Virus record (IMG/VR): IMGVR_UViG_3300030012_003189
Coordinates: 1-64,000 of that record
Direction: 5' to 3' (one strand)
Length of the DNA: 64,000 nucleotides
DNA from: a virus
Below the pieces are notes generated by a model that saw only the letters and a program-made list of their open reading frames with translations, did no database searches and was not told the DNA's origin. A program made the translations under genes and the position numbers. Shown here in pieces: positions 24,119 through 32,921 of the stretch; the stretch's first letter is position 1; the number at the start of each line of letters is the position of its first letter.

Positions 24119-27100
24119 TTAGAAAAATATACCTAATATTTGATTAAGAGGTGCAAATGTACCTGTAAGTTTGAAAGTCTTTCCATTGTAAGTAAATACA
24201 ATACCCTCATTTGGTACTATCTTTTTAGCCCCTCCGATAGAGTTTAATCTTTGAAGTTCTAATTTTAGTTTTTGGATTTTCTTTTCATCACCAGATTTTC
24301 TTACATCTTTGATTGTTTTATCCAATTTCTTTTTCATATCTCTAATAGCTTTGTCAGGATTGACAGTCAATGCGGAACTTACAAATTGTAACACTTCTGC
24401 ACCTAAACCTAAGAAAATATCCTCAAATGGTCTAATATTATCTTTAGCTATTTTACTATGTTTTTCTTTATCAGTTTTCTTTGCCCAATCTAAAGTTTTA
24501 GCATCAACTATGTTTTTTCTATCTAACCTAAATTTCTTATCAAAGAAAGCCCATCTTTTAACTAATCCCATTTTGGTTTTGTTATCTAATGTAGTAGGTG
24601 ATTTTTTATCTACATAGTTTTCCCAAAAAGCTTGGTGATATTCTGCTACACCATCTGTATCTTTAAGATTATATTTCTTTTGTAATCTTTTTATTTTACC
24701 ACTATATACAGATTTCTTTTTAGAAAGGTCTTGCGATTTTGGTAATTTAACAACCGGCGGTCCTTCTATTGTATATGATGATTGAACATTTTGATTGACT
24801 TGTTTAATCATACCAGCTAACACTCTAGCAGCTCCTTGATTCTCACCAATAGCTACACCCTCTTCATTATACTCCATTGTTCCGTGGAATACTAAGAGTG
24901 CTTGTCCATAAGGTACTACATTAACAGATGTTGGATAGATTACCTCTAAGTTCATAAAACAAGCTCCACCTTTGAAAACCTTTTCTCTTTGTTTTTCTGA
25001 TAACGAAGAGATAGCTTTAGATAAATCTCTCATAGCAAAGTTATATGCATCACTCAATCCTCCTCTACCTTGAAACTTATCCGATACTCCCTTTATATCT
25101 AAAGCATTCTCCCCTTTATTTTTAAGGTGTCCTTTATTACGAGCAGCAACCAATCGGTTATCTCTCCAACTGATAGCTAATGCTTGTCCATCAGTTTTTT
25201 CTCTTGTATTTTCTAATGTACCATCAAGCGCTCTGTTTACAATATCTTTTAATTGTCCAAATGTAAGATTAACTTCCGAATCAAATGGGTGATTCATATG
25301 ACCATAAGCTCCTCCTTCCATTATCATCTCTTCTTTAACAACTCTATCCTTTTTAAGTTTGTTGTGTAATTCACCACCCTTACCTTTGATATCTTTATCA
25401 GCCATTCTATAAGTTGGTGATTTAAAAAGTTTTACATATAATCTTTCTAAATATTCTTTTTTCTTTTCAGGTGATAATCCTTTAAATAGTTTATTTATTT
25501 TTCCTCTGTTTTTATAAACATACTTTTTAAAATCCATATAAAAGAAATCATTAACTTCATTAATTGGGTCATACTGATACTCTTGATTTGAATCGGTATT
25601 GTTTCTTGCTTTTGTTAATCTTTTCTTAATAACCTTCATATCTTCTTTTGAAGGATAACCCAAAGTTTCATTCTTAGCTTTGGTTTTCTTTTTCATCTTA
25701 TTGATGTATGCTCTATAAACTGCAGCTTGTGATTTTTTACCCATCTCTTTAGCTCTTTGTTCCATAGCTACAGCAGCTTGGATTTTGTGTGCATGGGATT
25801 TACCACTACTCTTAATCTTACTTACAGATTTTTGTGCATCTTTTACTGTTGCGAATTTTAATCCTTTGATTGTTCCTTTTGGATTCTCATCAGTATATAA
25901 ATCAGAATGTGAAGATGATTGTCTATGTTGTCCTTTTTTTCTTGGGATTCTTGCTGCTTCCTTACCATCAAACTTATCTGCTTCTTTTGCTCTTAACGCT
26001 GGTAAAAATCTGAACTTTGCTCTTTTTCTAACTCTTCCTTTTTTTCTTAATACATTTTTATGAACTACTTTAGCTTGTTGGATTGATAAATCTGATTTCT
26101 TTTTACCAGGAAATAAATCTTTCATAAACTCATCATAGACTTGAAGGTATGCTTTTTTGTATGCAATCTTTTTAAGTTTAGCAAGAGGTTTTCTTCTCTT
26201 CATCGTTCTTGCTCTTCTTCTTGCTATAGCGGCTCTTTTACCAGCCATCGCTGCTTTTCTTCTAAGTAAATCTGCAGGTCTTAGTTTACCTTTACTTCTT
26301 TCATCTAATTCCTCCTCACCCATTTTCATCAAACCTTTAGGTGGTTGTGCTAATGGATTCACCCCAAAACATCTTGTTCTAAATTGTTGTTCGGTTTCAC
26401 CCTTCATTGGTCTATCACAACTTTCTTCTAATTCAACTTTGAATCCTTCTTTCATTAGTCGAAAAGTTACAACTTTTTTACCATTGATAGTTGGCATCCC
26501 ATGCTCATCTTTACCGATTGTTTTAATCACTACCTTTTTGTTTTTGAATCTACCCATTAGAATAGTATCACCAACCTTTACAGGTAACTTAATCATCTCA
26601 GTTAGTGATGCTTCAAACTCTTTCTCTAAATCCTTAGCTCCTTTTGCATCATCGGTTGATTGTTCCTTATCATCCTTTTCTATATCTAACTTTTTGATTA
26701 CATCGTATCCTACCATAGCAGCTTTACGAGTAACATGCTTATACCAATTAGAGTATGCACCACTTGAGTAGATATCAACTTGGTTGTTTGGAGTCATCGT
26801 ACCAATTACACCAGCTGGGAAATATGATACTGCTGTTTGTGGTCCATCGGGATATTCGGGATGTTCATAGTAATCTTCAAACTTCTCATCACCAATCATA
26901 TTAACTACGGTGTATCCTAATTTAGCTGCTCTATCAGCTGCTACTCTTCTGAATGTTTTATAATTTGGTATAAAGAAGTTTGGTCCATCATCTACATCTA
27001 ATCCATTTAGACCACCAGTAGATATTTCCATCATATATTCTTCTATAGTTTCTTTTGGTACAAATAAACCTTCACTAAGTTTATCAGATACCATTTGGAA

Positions 27101-27664
27101 TATAGTTTTGTTAAACTTACCATACGCCCTATCTTTGAAGAACTTTTCTTTCTGGTCATCCGAACCCATTGATAATCCTTGTCTAACTTCAGTACCACTT
27201 ATTGCTCCACCCTGCATCGGTGCTACATAAAGGTATCCTCTATCTTCATATCCTTCGGTTGGCTTACCATCATACTTCTGAAAGTATTTGTGTGATAATC
27301 TACTAGCATCTTTTTGCCCTACAACAGTTACAAATGCCGTAGTATCTTTGTTAAATCTTTTTAGAACTTCTTGTGGATTGTATGGATTTTTGACTTGTAC
27401 GATTTTGGATTTTGGTATTCCAAACATCGTTGTCATTATTTTTACTTTTTCTTTGAAGTTAAAAGGTGAACGACCTTTTTCTGTTTTGTTTGATGTACCT
27501 ATGTACACATCTTTTTTTCCAAACTTTTTCTGAAGGTGTTGGAATGTTTTGAAGTGTCCTTTGTGCATGGGTTGGAATCTACCAACATAGACCACCACAG
27601 TCTTTTTGATTTTAGATTCTTCCATAAGAATCTGTTCTGCTAAGAAATTGCTTAGTTGACTCAT
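24119..27664 (-). CDS. NMNAT-like and ligase-like multidomain protein (1181 aa)
   Basis: Domains in order: an N-terminal leader (MSQLSNFLAEQILMEES) like those of head-region proteins; an NMNAT/cytidylyltransferase-like domain (about 22-200) with GRFQPMHKGH at 28-37 and an ISGTEVR motif near 155; two similar YKTFRRVAADRAAKLGY / YKHVTRKAAMVGYDV segments around 235-325; a very basic region around 450-560 (RRKAAMAGKRAAIARRRAR); a SSHSDLYTDENPKGTIKG module near 590-660 seen in other phages and giant viruses; and a C-terminal ~400-residue nucleotidyltransferase fold with motif I KTDG (Lys823), NLEVIY (motif III), EGIV (~1153) and KLTG, as in RNA/DNA ligases. It may join or cap nucleic-acid ends, or be a packaged polyprotein cut by the gp21-like protease (IMEGG precedes the ligase part). 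Strong ribosome context; preceded by a TATATTTATATA box. Confidence 0.72.
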   Translation of the reverse strand: MSQLSNFLAEQILMEESKIKKTVVVYVGRFQPMHKGHFKTFQHLQKKFGKKDVYIGTSNKTEKGRSPFNFKEKVKIMTTMFGIPKSKIVQVKNPYNPQEVLKRFNKDTTAFVTVVGQKDASRLSHKYFQKYDGKPTEGYEDRGYLYVAPMQGGAISGTEVRQGLSMGSDDQKEKFFKDRAYGKFNKTIFQMVSDKLSEGLFVPKETIEEYMMEISTGGLNGLDVDDGPNFFIPNYKTFRRVAADRAAKLGYTVVNMIGDEKFEDYYEHPEYPDGPQTAVSYFPAGVIGTMTPNNQVDIYSSGAYSNWYKHVTRKAAMVGYDVIKKLDIEKDDKEQSTDDAKGAKDLEKEFEASLTEMIKLPVKVGDTILMGRFKNKKVVIKTIGKDEHGMPTINGKKVVTFRLMKEGFKVELEESCDRPMKGETEQQFRTRCFGVNPLAQPPKGLMKMGEEELDERSKGKLRPADLLRRKAAMAGKRAAIARRRARTMKRRKPLAKLKKIAYKKAYLQVYDEFMKDLFPGKKKSDLSIQQAKVVHKNVLRKKGRVRKRAKFRFLPALRAKEADKFDGKEAARIPRKKGQHRQSSSHSDLYTDENPKGTIKGLKFATVKDAQKSVSKIKSSGKSHAHKIQAAVAMEQRAKEMGKKSQAAVYRAYINKMKKKTKAKNETLGYPSKEDMKVIKKRLTKARNNTDSNQEYQYDPINEVNDFFYMDFKKYVYKNRGKINKLFKGLSPEKKKEYLERLYVKLFKSPTYRMADKDIKGKGGELHNKLKKDRVVKEEMIMEGGAYGHMNHPFDSEVNLTFGQLKDIVNRALDGTLENTREKTDGQALAISWRDNRLVAARNKGHLKNKGENALDIKGVSDKFQGRGGLSDAYNFAMRDLSKAISSLSEKQREKVFKGGACFMNLEVIYPTSVNVVPYGQALLVFHGTMEYNEEGVAIGENQGAARVLAGMIKQVNQNVQSSYTIEGPPVVKLPKSQDLSKKKSVYSGKIKRLQKKYNLKDTDGVAEYHQAFWENYVDKKSPTTLDNKTKMGLVKRWAFFDKKFRLDRKNIVDAKTLDWAKKTDKEKHSKIAKDNIRPFEDIFLGLGAEVLQFVSSALTVNPDKAIRDMKKKLDKTIKDVRKSGDEKKIQKLKLELQRLNSIGGAKKIVPNEGIVFTYNGKTFKLTGTFAPLNQILGIFF

Positions 27665-27680
27665 AAATACACCCTATCAG

Positions 27681-27692
27681 TATATAAATATA
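27681..27692 (-). promoter_or_regulatory. Putative late promoter box (TATATTTATATA)
   Basis: The coding strand reads TATATTTATATA, 16 bases before the ATG at 27664, in the short gap that separates the glycan cluster from the NMNAT/ligase gene. Confidence 0.55.
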
Positions 27693-27710
27693 AGATTATA
27701 AGAAAGGGGA

Positions 27711-27818
27711 TTATTTTTTGTAAACAAACGGGTCTCTCTTTTTAAGCTCTTTTATACGCTTTTTATAGAGTCTTTCCATTTTCCAATCTTTATATTTTTT
27801 TTTAATCCAGTTTATCAT
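27711..27818 (-). CDS. Small basic protein (35 aa) ending KKRDPFVYKK
   Basis: A 35-residue ORF: MINWIKKKYKDWK, then MERLYKKRIKELKKRDPF, ending VYKK. It is highly basic with an amphipathic N-terminal helix. The ATG lies 1 base past the stop of the preceding gene, so it is coupled to the glycan operon as its last gene. I recall similar KRDPFIYK-ending small proteins in marine T4-like phages. Function unknown. The coupling, size and recalled pattern make it more than a chance ORF. Confidence 0.55.
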   Translation of the reverse strand: MINWIKKKYKDWKMERLYKKRIKELKKRDPFVYKK

Positions 27819-27819
27819 A

Positions 27820-29193
27820 CTATATTAAATAGTTAGAAGCTAATCTTTTTAGATTATTTTGATTCTCTCTTTTTGATATTTTGTAGTTATAAAATAAATT
27901 TAATAAAACTTTATAGTTTTTTTCTAATATTGGTTTTATATTTTTCATCCAAATTAATTTTTCTTCTTCTGTTTTATTTACAAGCTTAATTACCTCATCA
28001 AATACCATATCCATTCTTTTTTGTATATTTGGTTCTAAATCATACGATTCATCTATGAATGGTTCAAATGTTTCAAATCCCATTCTTTTCAATTCTTTTA
28101 AAGTTCCAAAATTACCAAATACAATAAATGGATGATTCTGTCCAAGTGCCTTTACTACCTTTTCTGATATGTAAAATTCATCTTCTAAAAATGATGTTTC
28201 TGATATAAAACTAAACATTGAATCCTCATAAACACTAGCATCTTCATACATTATACCATATAGAGATTCTAAATCTTCAAAATCATAAAACTTCTTATCA
28301 TTATTTATTTGTAAATCTAAAATGTATTTTTTAAGTTCTGTAAAATCTAATAATTCATTTTCGTGTATATTTGGAATTTCCTTTAAATGTTTTTGGTTAT
28401 CATTTATAGTAAAATCATATGTAACAATATTATTATCTATTAAGTTTAATTGATTTAGCTTTGCTAAAATATACAAGCGATGTGTTCTTAATCTACGATT
28501 TAGACAATTAAAATCATATTTTTTTGGTTCAATCTTATAATCCAAATGAACTTTATGAAACTCTTTTGCTTTTTTATATTTAGAGTATTCTTCTCCTTTT
28601 GTTTTCCAAACCCAATGATTATGATTAAATTTTATTTTTTGAGAGATATTAAATTTTTTACAAAAAGTATCATACCACTCTTTTTGATTATATCCAGCAA
28701 ATGAAAATATACATTTTTTAGTTGGTATATTATATTCATGTAATTTTGTATGTAACATTTTTAAAGGTATTTGTTCTATAATACCTTCCCAACAATAATC
28801 TATGTGAATCACAAAGTTTTTATTTTTTTTAAGTGCATCTATAACTCTATATGGAATTAAATCAATAGTTGTATTTCTATTATCGCCAGGAAAAGATAAA
28901 TCACTTCCACCAAACATATCTATTTGATAAAATAGTGGTTCATCTTTGTATTTATCTAATACTATATTATTATCATCAAAAATATCATAAAAGAATAAAT
29001 GCTTTGTAGTCCATTTAGTATTTCTTGCAGGATTGTAAACCCAAGTAGCTATACCTTCAATACCAATATTTTCTTCATAAGCCATCTCCCACAAAGTTTC
29101 ACTATCTAAACTTTTACTAAGAGAGGATAATTTTGAAAAATCAAAAGAGTTTATAAATAAATCATCAAATACATAAGTAAATACTAAATTCAT
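27820..29193 (-). CDS. Putative glycosyltransferase, ISEKVVK family (paralogue 1)
   Basis: A 457-residue protein, one of three clear paralogues here (also 29190-30590 and 34865-36037). Shared landmarks: LNRRLRTHRLYILAKL near 230-250; FSFISETSFLEDEFYISEKV around 328-348; HPFIVFGNFGTLKELKRMGF then DESYDLE. An acidic residue followed by a Glu-Lys pair before a Pro/Val strand recalls the C-terminal nucleotide-sugar site of GT10-type fucosyltransferases, so I infer a GT-B glycosyltransferase, but the family is not firmly identified. Four-base overlap with the paralogue upstream. There is no membrane segment. Confidence 0.5.
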   Translation of the reverse strand: MNLVFTYVFDDLFINSFDFSKLSSLSKSLDSETLWEMAYEENIGIEGIATWVYNPARNTKWTTKHLFFYDIFDDNNIVLDKYKDEPLFYQIDMFGGSDLSFPGDNRNTTIDLIPYRVIDALKKNKNFVIHIDYCWEGIIEQIPLKMLHTKLHEYNIPTKKCIFSFAGYNQKEWYDTFCKKFNISQKIKFNHNHWVWKTKGEEYSKYKKAKEFHKVHLDYKIEPKKYDFNCLNRRLRTHRLYILAKLNQLNLIDNNIVTYDFTINDNQKHLKEIPNIHENELLDFTELKKYILDLQINNDKKFYDFEDLESLYGIMYEDASVYEDSMFSFISETSFLEDEFYISEKVVKALGQNHPFIVFGNFGTLKELKRMGFETFEPFIDESYDLEPNIQKRMDMVFDEVIKLVNKTEEEKLIWMKNIKPILEKNYKVLLNLFYNYKISKRENQNNLKRLASNYLI

Positions 29194-30590
29194 AATAGGA
29201 AATCCAAATTAGTTCTTGCTTTTTGAAAATACCACATCAAATTTCTGTTGTATTTAACCATATCAAAGTTTTTAAGGTGATTGTAATTATGCTCTATGAT
29301 TTCTTTACAATTGTACATAAACGTTTCTCTTTGTTCAGTTGTTAGTTGTGATAAATTTATTATTTCTTTCAAAACCATTTTATATCTTTTTTCAGGATCC
29401 TCTTCACAATCGTAAGTTTCATCAACATAACCAGTTTCACCAAATGTTTTAAAACCCATATTGTGTAACCAAGTTAAAGTTCCACTTGTTGATAGAACTA
29501 TAAATGGATGTTGATGTAATATTGGTTTTATAACTTTTTCAGAAACATATCCTATTCTCTCCGTCTCATAAAAGAAGGATTCAGCTACTACTGTAAATAG
29601 CGTATCTTTATATGGAATATCAGTTTCCATACCTTCTCCTCTAACATCCCAAAGTCTTTCATAATCTATTGTTTTTTTAGGAGCTTTTTCAATTAAATCT
29701 TCTAGTATTTTCCAATACCTTTGAAACTTAGGACTATCCTGCTCAAACCATTGTTCCATTTTAATCCAATTGTTTTTTATATGATTTACATCTTCGTAAC
29801 CTTCATGTAGATAAAAGTCATATGATACATTATTATTTTCTATTAAATCTAAATAGTGTAAGTCACATAAAAGTTGTGTTCTATGAGGTTTTTGTTCTCT
29901 AGTCAATAAATTAAATGATTTTTTTCTACCTACATTAAAATTTTGCTTATACAAAGTTTCATTTGGAAAATTATCGTAATGTAATTTATTATGAAAAAAT
30001 GGAATGGACCATAAATATGGGATAACATTAACACACTTATCAGTTCCATATTTTTCTTTATAATCTAAGGCATATTCTGAAATTCTGTAATTTGCATGTA
30101 TCAAAAAAGTTTTATCTAATTTTAGCTCCTTTTCTAATAACCAATTATTTAGATTGTTAAAACTTTCATAAGGTAAGTATCCTTCAGAACTAGCATTTAT
30201 AATTAAATATACATTTGGATTGTATTTTAGGTGTTCAATAATTTTATATGGTATTTTGTTAAATACACTATCGTTATCAAAAGAATCCGCAGGCCATGAA
30301 TATATGTTAATCTGATAAAAATATAAAGTATCTTCTCTTTGATTTGGATTTTCTAAAAAATCAAAAGTAGGTATTATCTCAAAGTTATCTTCAAAATAAC
30401 CTATGTTACTCTGATAACATTGGGGTTGTGTTTGTTCATTTTGTCTAACAAAATTATCTATATAATCAAATTGGTTTTTAAAAAAATCAGTTTTGTTAAA
30501 ATAACTTGATTTATTAAAATCCATACAATTAATACCTAATTGTTTTCCAAAAAAATAATCTTCTAAAAATACTATATCTTTAAGCTTCAT
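29190..30590 (-). CDS. Putative glycosyltransferase, ISEKVVK family (paralogue 2)
   Basis: A 466-residue paralogue of the gene downstream. The same landmarks are seen: LTREQKPHRTQLLCDLHYLD, FTVVAESFFYETERIGYVSE then KVIKPILHQHPFIVLSTSG and LHNMGFKTFGE, ending with NYNHLKNFD. The tandem arrangement points to duplication followed by divergence; the two probably use different acceptors or donors. Overlaps the E1-beta-like gene upstream by 11 bases. Confidence 0.5.
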   Translation of the reverse strand: MKLKDIVFLEDYFFGKQLGINCMDFNKSSYFNKTDFFKNQFDYIDNFVRQNEQTQPQCYQSNIGYFEDNFEIIPTFDFLENPNQREDTLYFYQINIYSWPADSFDNDSVFNKIPYKIIEHLKYNPNVYLIINASSEGYLPYESFNNLNNWLLEKELKLDKTFLIHANYRISEYALDYKEKYGTDKCVNVIPYLWSIPFFHNKLHYDNFPNETLYKQNFNVGRKKSFNLLTREQKPHRTQLLCDLHYLDLIENNNVSYDFYLHEGYEDVNHIKNNWIKMEQWFEQDSPKFQRYWKILEDLIEKAPKKTIDYERLWDVRGEGMETDIPYKDTLFTVVAESFFYETERIGYVSEKVIKPILHQHPFIVLSTSGTLTWLHNMGFKTFGETGYVDETYDCEEDPEKRYKMVLKEIINLSQLTTEQRETFMYNCKEIIEHNYNHLKNFDMVKYNRNLMWYFQKARTNLDFLL

Positions 30591-31128
30591 AATATAACTC
30601 TGGGTATTCTACTAATATGTGTATTCCACCTTTTGATAATGCATTTTTGTATGCTGGTAAAATCTTATCAGGTGAATCTAATTTTACAATTGTTGAGTTT
30701 GTTACCATCTGTTCAAATGCATCGGTATAATCTGCTTTATGTTGATGACCAGGGTCTAATGGTTTATCACTTCCCTTACCAACTCTAACAATTACATTTG
30801 GTTTCCACTCACCATCAGACATTGCCTCTAATTTATCTAAGTGATTTATTAATTGATTTGCTGCGCAGATTAAAAAATCCCATCTTGGATAAAATGAAAC
30901 TACTCTATGACCTGTCATACTAAGACCTACAGTCATTCCCATTTGTACCTCTTCCATTACTGGTGTCTCAATCATCCTTTCCTTTGGTAATCCTTCAATT
31001 GTTTTACTCATTGGGTTACCATAATAAACTATCTGTTGTCCAATAAAAATAGTAGATGGGTCATCCATACAAAGTTTCATTGATTCTGTAAGTGCATCTA
31101 CATATGGTGTGAATTCTGGTTTACTCAT
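30580..31128 (-). CDS. ThDP-dependent E1 beta-like subunit (pyrimidine-binding domain only)
   Basis: A 182-residue protein matching the N-terminal pyrimidine-binding domain of 2-oxoacid dehydrogenase E1 beta / transketolase-like enzymes: PVMEEVQMGMTVGLSMTGHR (about 51-70, the Glu being the likely cofactor-activating residue), FYPRWDFLICAANQLINHLD, and VIVRVGKGSD then DPGHQHKADYTDAFE. The C-terminal transketolase domain of normal E1 beta (~325 residues) is absent. A matching alpha-like subunit lies 5 kb away in the same cluster (36022-36669). Such pairs in sugar pathways can transfer an acyl group from a 2-oxoacid to a keto sugar (AviB1/AviB2 of avilamycin is the precedent I know). Role here is inferred. 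Confidence 0.7.
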   Translation of the reverse strand: MSKPEFTPYVDALTESMKLCMDDPSTIFIGQQIVYYGNPMSKTIEGLPKERMIETPVMEEVQMGMTVGLSMTGHRVVSFYPRWDFLICAANQLINHLDKLEAMSDGEWKPNVIVRVGKGSDKPLDPGHQHKADYTDAFEQMVTNSTIVKLDSPDKILPAYKNALSKGGIHILVEYPELYYEA

Positions 31129-31132
31129 AATA

Positions 31133-32293
31133 TTAATTTTTTATATTTGTATAAAGATGATTCCAATTTGATTGAATGTGTATTCTATCTCTCCACTTAT
31201 CAGCTTTTTTAATATACTTTATAAAATCTTTGTGGTTTATATGTTTTGGATTTGATACATCCATTCTCATCATATCCTCATCTGTTAAATGTTGCCATTG
31301 ATTTATATATCCAAAATACATAACTACTTTTTTGGAATCTATATCATCTGTTATTCTATGTTTAAAAATATCATATACCAACTCCAGTGCGAGTTCCATT
31401 TCTTTATAGTTATCATTTTGTACTACAAATGAAATTCTAAAAAAATTTATACTTTTTATTGTTGATATAAATTTTAGATTTTTTAATAATGTTTCCCAAT
31501 GACCCCCTAATCTTGTTTTGTTTTCATAAGTATCTTTTGTACCAGCATCTATGGAAACATCTACTATATCAACATATGGTTGAATGGCTTTCATTAAGTT
31601 CCAATTCTTTTCATTAAAAAGTTTTCCATTTGTAATTAGTTGTACACTTTTTAATTCAGGCCATTGAGAAGGTTGAAAATTAAATAAAAATTTTCTAAAT
31701 GATTTTGAAGCGAATGGGTCTCCACTACCTGTTATTAATATTTTTTTACAATTTGCTGAATATGTTTTATTTATAAATTCAACAATACCATCAATTTCTT
31801 TTACTTCATCAGATTTTGCCATTATAGTATCTACTCTACAAGATGGACATTTAAAATTACAACTCCAATCGAATGTAAAATTAAGTGAGCCAGGAGTATT
31901 TTTTACATAACAATCATCATCTATTTTTATATTATCAAAATCGTAGTGAGGAAAATCTGTATCATCTCTTTTTACAAAAATTCCTCTATCAGTAATTCCT
32001 GTTGAAATTAATGAATTTAAATGTGGACATATTTGCTTATCACAATATGTGTATTTACCATCTAAAATAGATTGCCTTATCTCTTGCGCAGCTTCACTAT
32101 TCCAAACATCATAATCATATTTACCATTTTCATCTTTAGGATATACTAACTCTTTTTTTAACCATGTACCACAACATAATGTAGCTTTATCTTTAAACAT
32201 TTCCATATGTTTAAATGGTATCATACACACATGATTTTTCAAAAGCTCTTCTTCTGTGTATAAGTTTTGAGTATATACCTGTCCTTTAATCAT
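31133..32293 (-). CDS. Radical SAM enzyme with extra N-terminal cysteines
   Basis: A 386-residue radical SAM protein. The FeS motif CNFKCPSC (Cys145, 149, 152; CX3CX2C) binds the SAM-cleaving cluster; ILITGSGDPF around 184-193 stands for the GGE strand; KSVQLITNGKLF and VDVSIDAG follow. Extra cysteines in the first 90 residues (23, 40, 41, 84, 89; CCGTW and CDKQICPHL) suggest a twitch/SPASM-like auxiliary cluster placed N-terminally. Marine T4-like phages often encode such enzymes of unknown substrate. In this cluster a sugar or peptide substrate is plausible. It lies 4 bases upstream of E1-beta and overlaps the SGNH gene by 8 bases. Confidence 0.75.
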   Translation of the reverse strand: MIKGQVYTQNLYTEEELLKNHVCMIPFKHMEMFKDKATLCCGTWLKKELVYPKDENGKYDYDVWNSEAAQEIRQSILDGKYTYCDKQICPHLNSLISTGITDRGIFVKRDDTDFPHYDFDNIKIDDDCYVKNTPGSLNFTFDWSCNFKCPSCRVDTIMAKSDEVKEIDGIVEFINKTYSANCKKILITGSGDPFASKSFRKFLFNFQPSQWPELKSVQLITNGKLFNEKNWNLMKAIQPYVDIVDVSIDAGTKDTYENKTRLGGHWETLLKNLKFISTIKSINFFRISFVVQNDNYKEMELALELVYDIFKHRITDDIDSKKVVMYFGYINQWQHLTDEDMMRMDVSNPKHINHKDFIKYIKKADKWRDRIHIQSNWNHLYTNIKN

Positions 32294-32921
32294 ATTTTGG
32301 TTGTTTTAACAAACCCAATTCTTCTATGTTATCTATGATTCGATTTGCTATAATTTTATGTGTTCTAAAATTAAAATGCCTATCTTTACTATCAACTATA
32401 TATTCATCTTTAAGTGTCATGTCAAAAAAACTATATTTGCCATCAAACTTCATACTTATATTTTTGATTTCACTTGGTATTTCTATCATATCTTCTGGCC
32501 AATCCCAATGTAAAAATCTAATAGGTATATTTTTTCCATTACAATAATCCAAAATTTCTTTATACATACTGACTTGTGTTTCCATAGATAAATTTCTACC
32601 ATCAGTCATATTTCTTGTAAAGTTAGTTGTTTGTATTATTACTAAATCTGTAAGAGTATCAATAGCTTTTAAAACGTGTGCATGAATACTCCATGTACTA
32701 CCACCATTGTTTATATCAACCTTTGATTTTCTACCAAAGTAATTACTTACTATAGTTGCAAATCTCCTATCTATAATTTTTTGGTAATCCCAAGAACGGA
32801 CTGAGTTTTCATCAAATCCATGTGTACCTGGTGAGGATGGGTCTACATCACTGTCATCAAAAAGATGTAAACTTTGACCCCAAGTATAAGAGCACCCACC
32901 AAATACAATATTTCTAATCAT
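32286..32921 (-). CDS. SGNH/GDSL-type hydrolase or O-acyltransferase
   Basis: A 211-residue protein. The block I Ser is in FGGCSYTWG (GGCS at 8-11), a middle block is NNGGSTWSIHAH (Gly and possible oxyanion residue), followed by LVIIQTTNFTRN (block III Asn), and the C-terminal Asp-His pair is in DRHFN (about 180-182). SGNH enzymes remove or add acetyl groups on sugars. In a glycan cluster it could trim or acetylate the surface sugar. No signal peptide, so it acts in the cytoplasm or on virions. Stop and start share one base with the epimerase upstream. Confidence 0.6.
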   Translation of the reverse strand: MIRNIVFGGCSYTWGQSLHLFDDSDVDPSSPGTHGFDENSVRSWDYQKIIDRRFATIVSNYFGRKSKVDINNGGSTWSIHAHVLKAIDTLTDLVIIQTTNFTRNMTDGRNLSMETQVSMYKEILDYCNGKNIPIRFLHWDWPEDMIEIPSEIKNISMKFDGKYSFFDMTLKDEYIVDSKDRHFNFRTHKIIANRIIDNIEELGLLKQPKYD

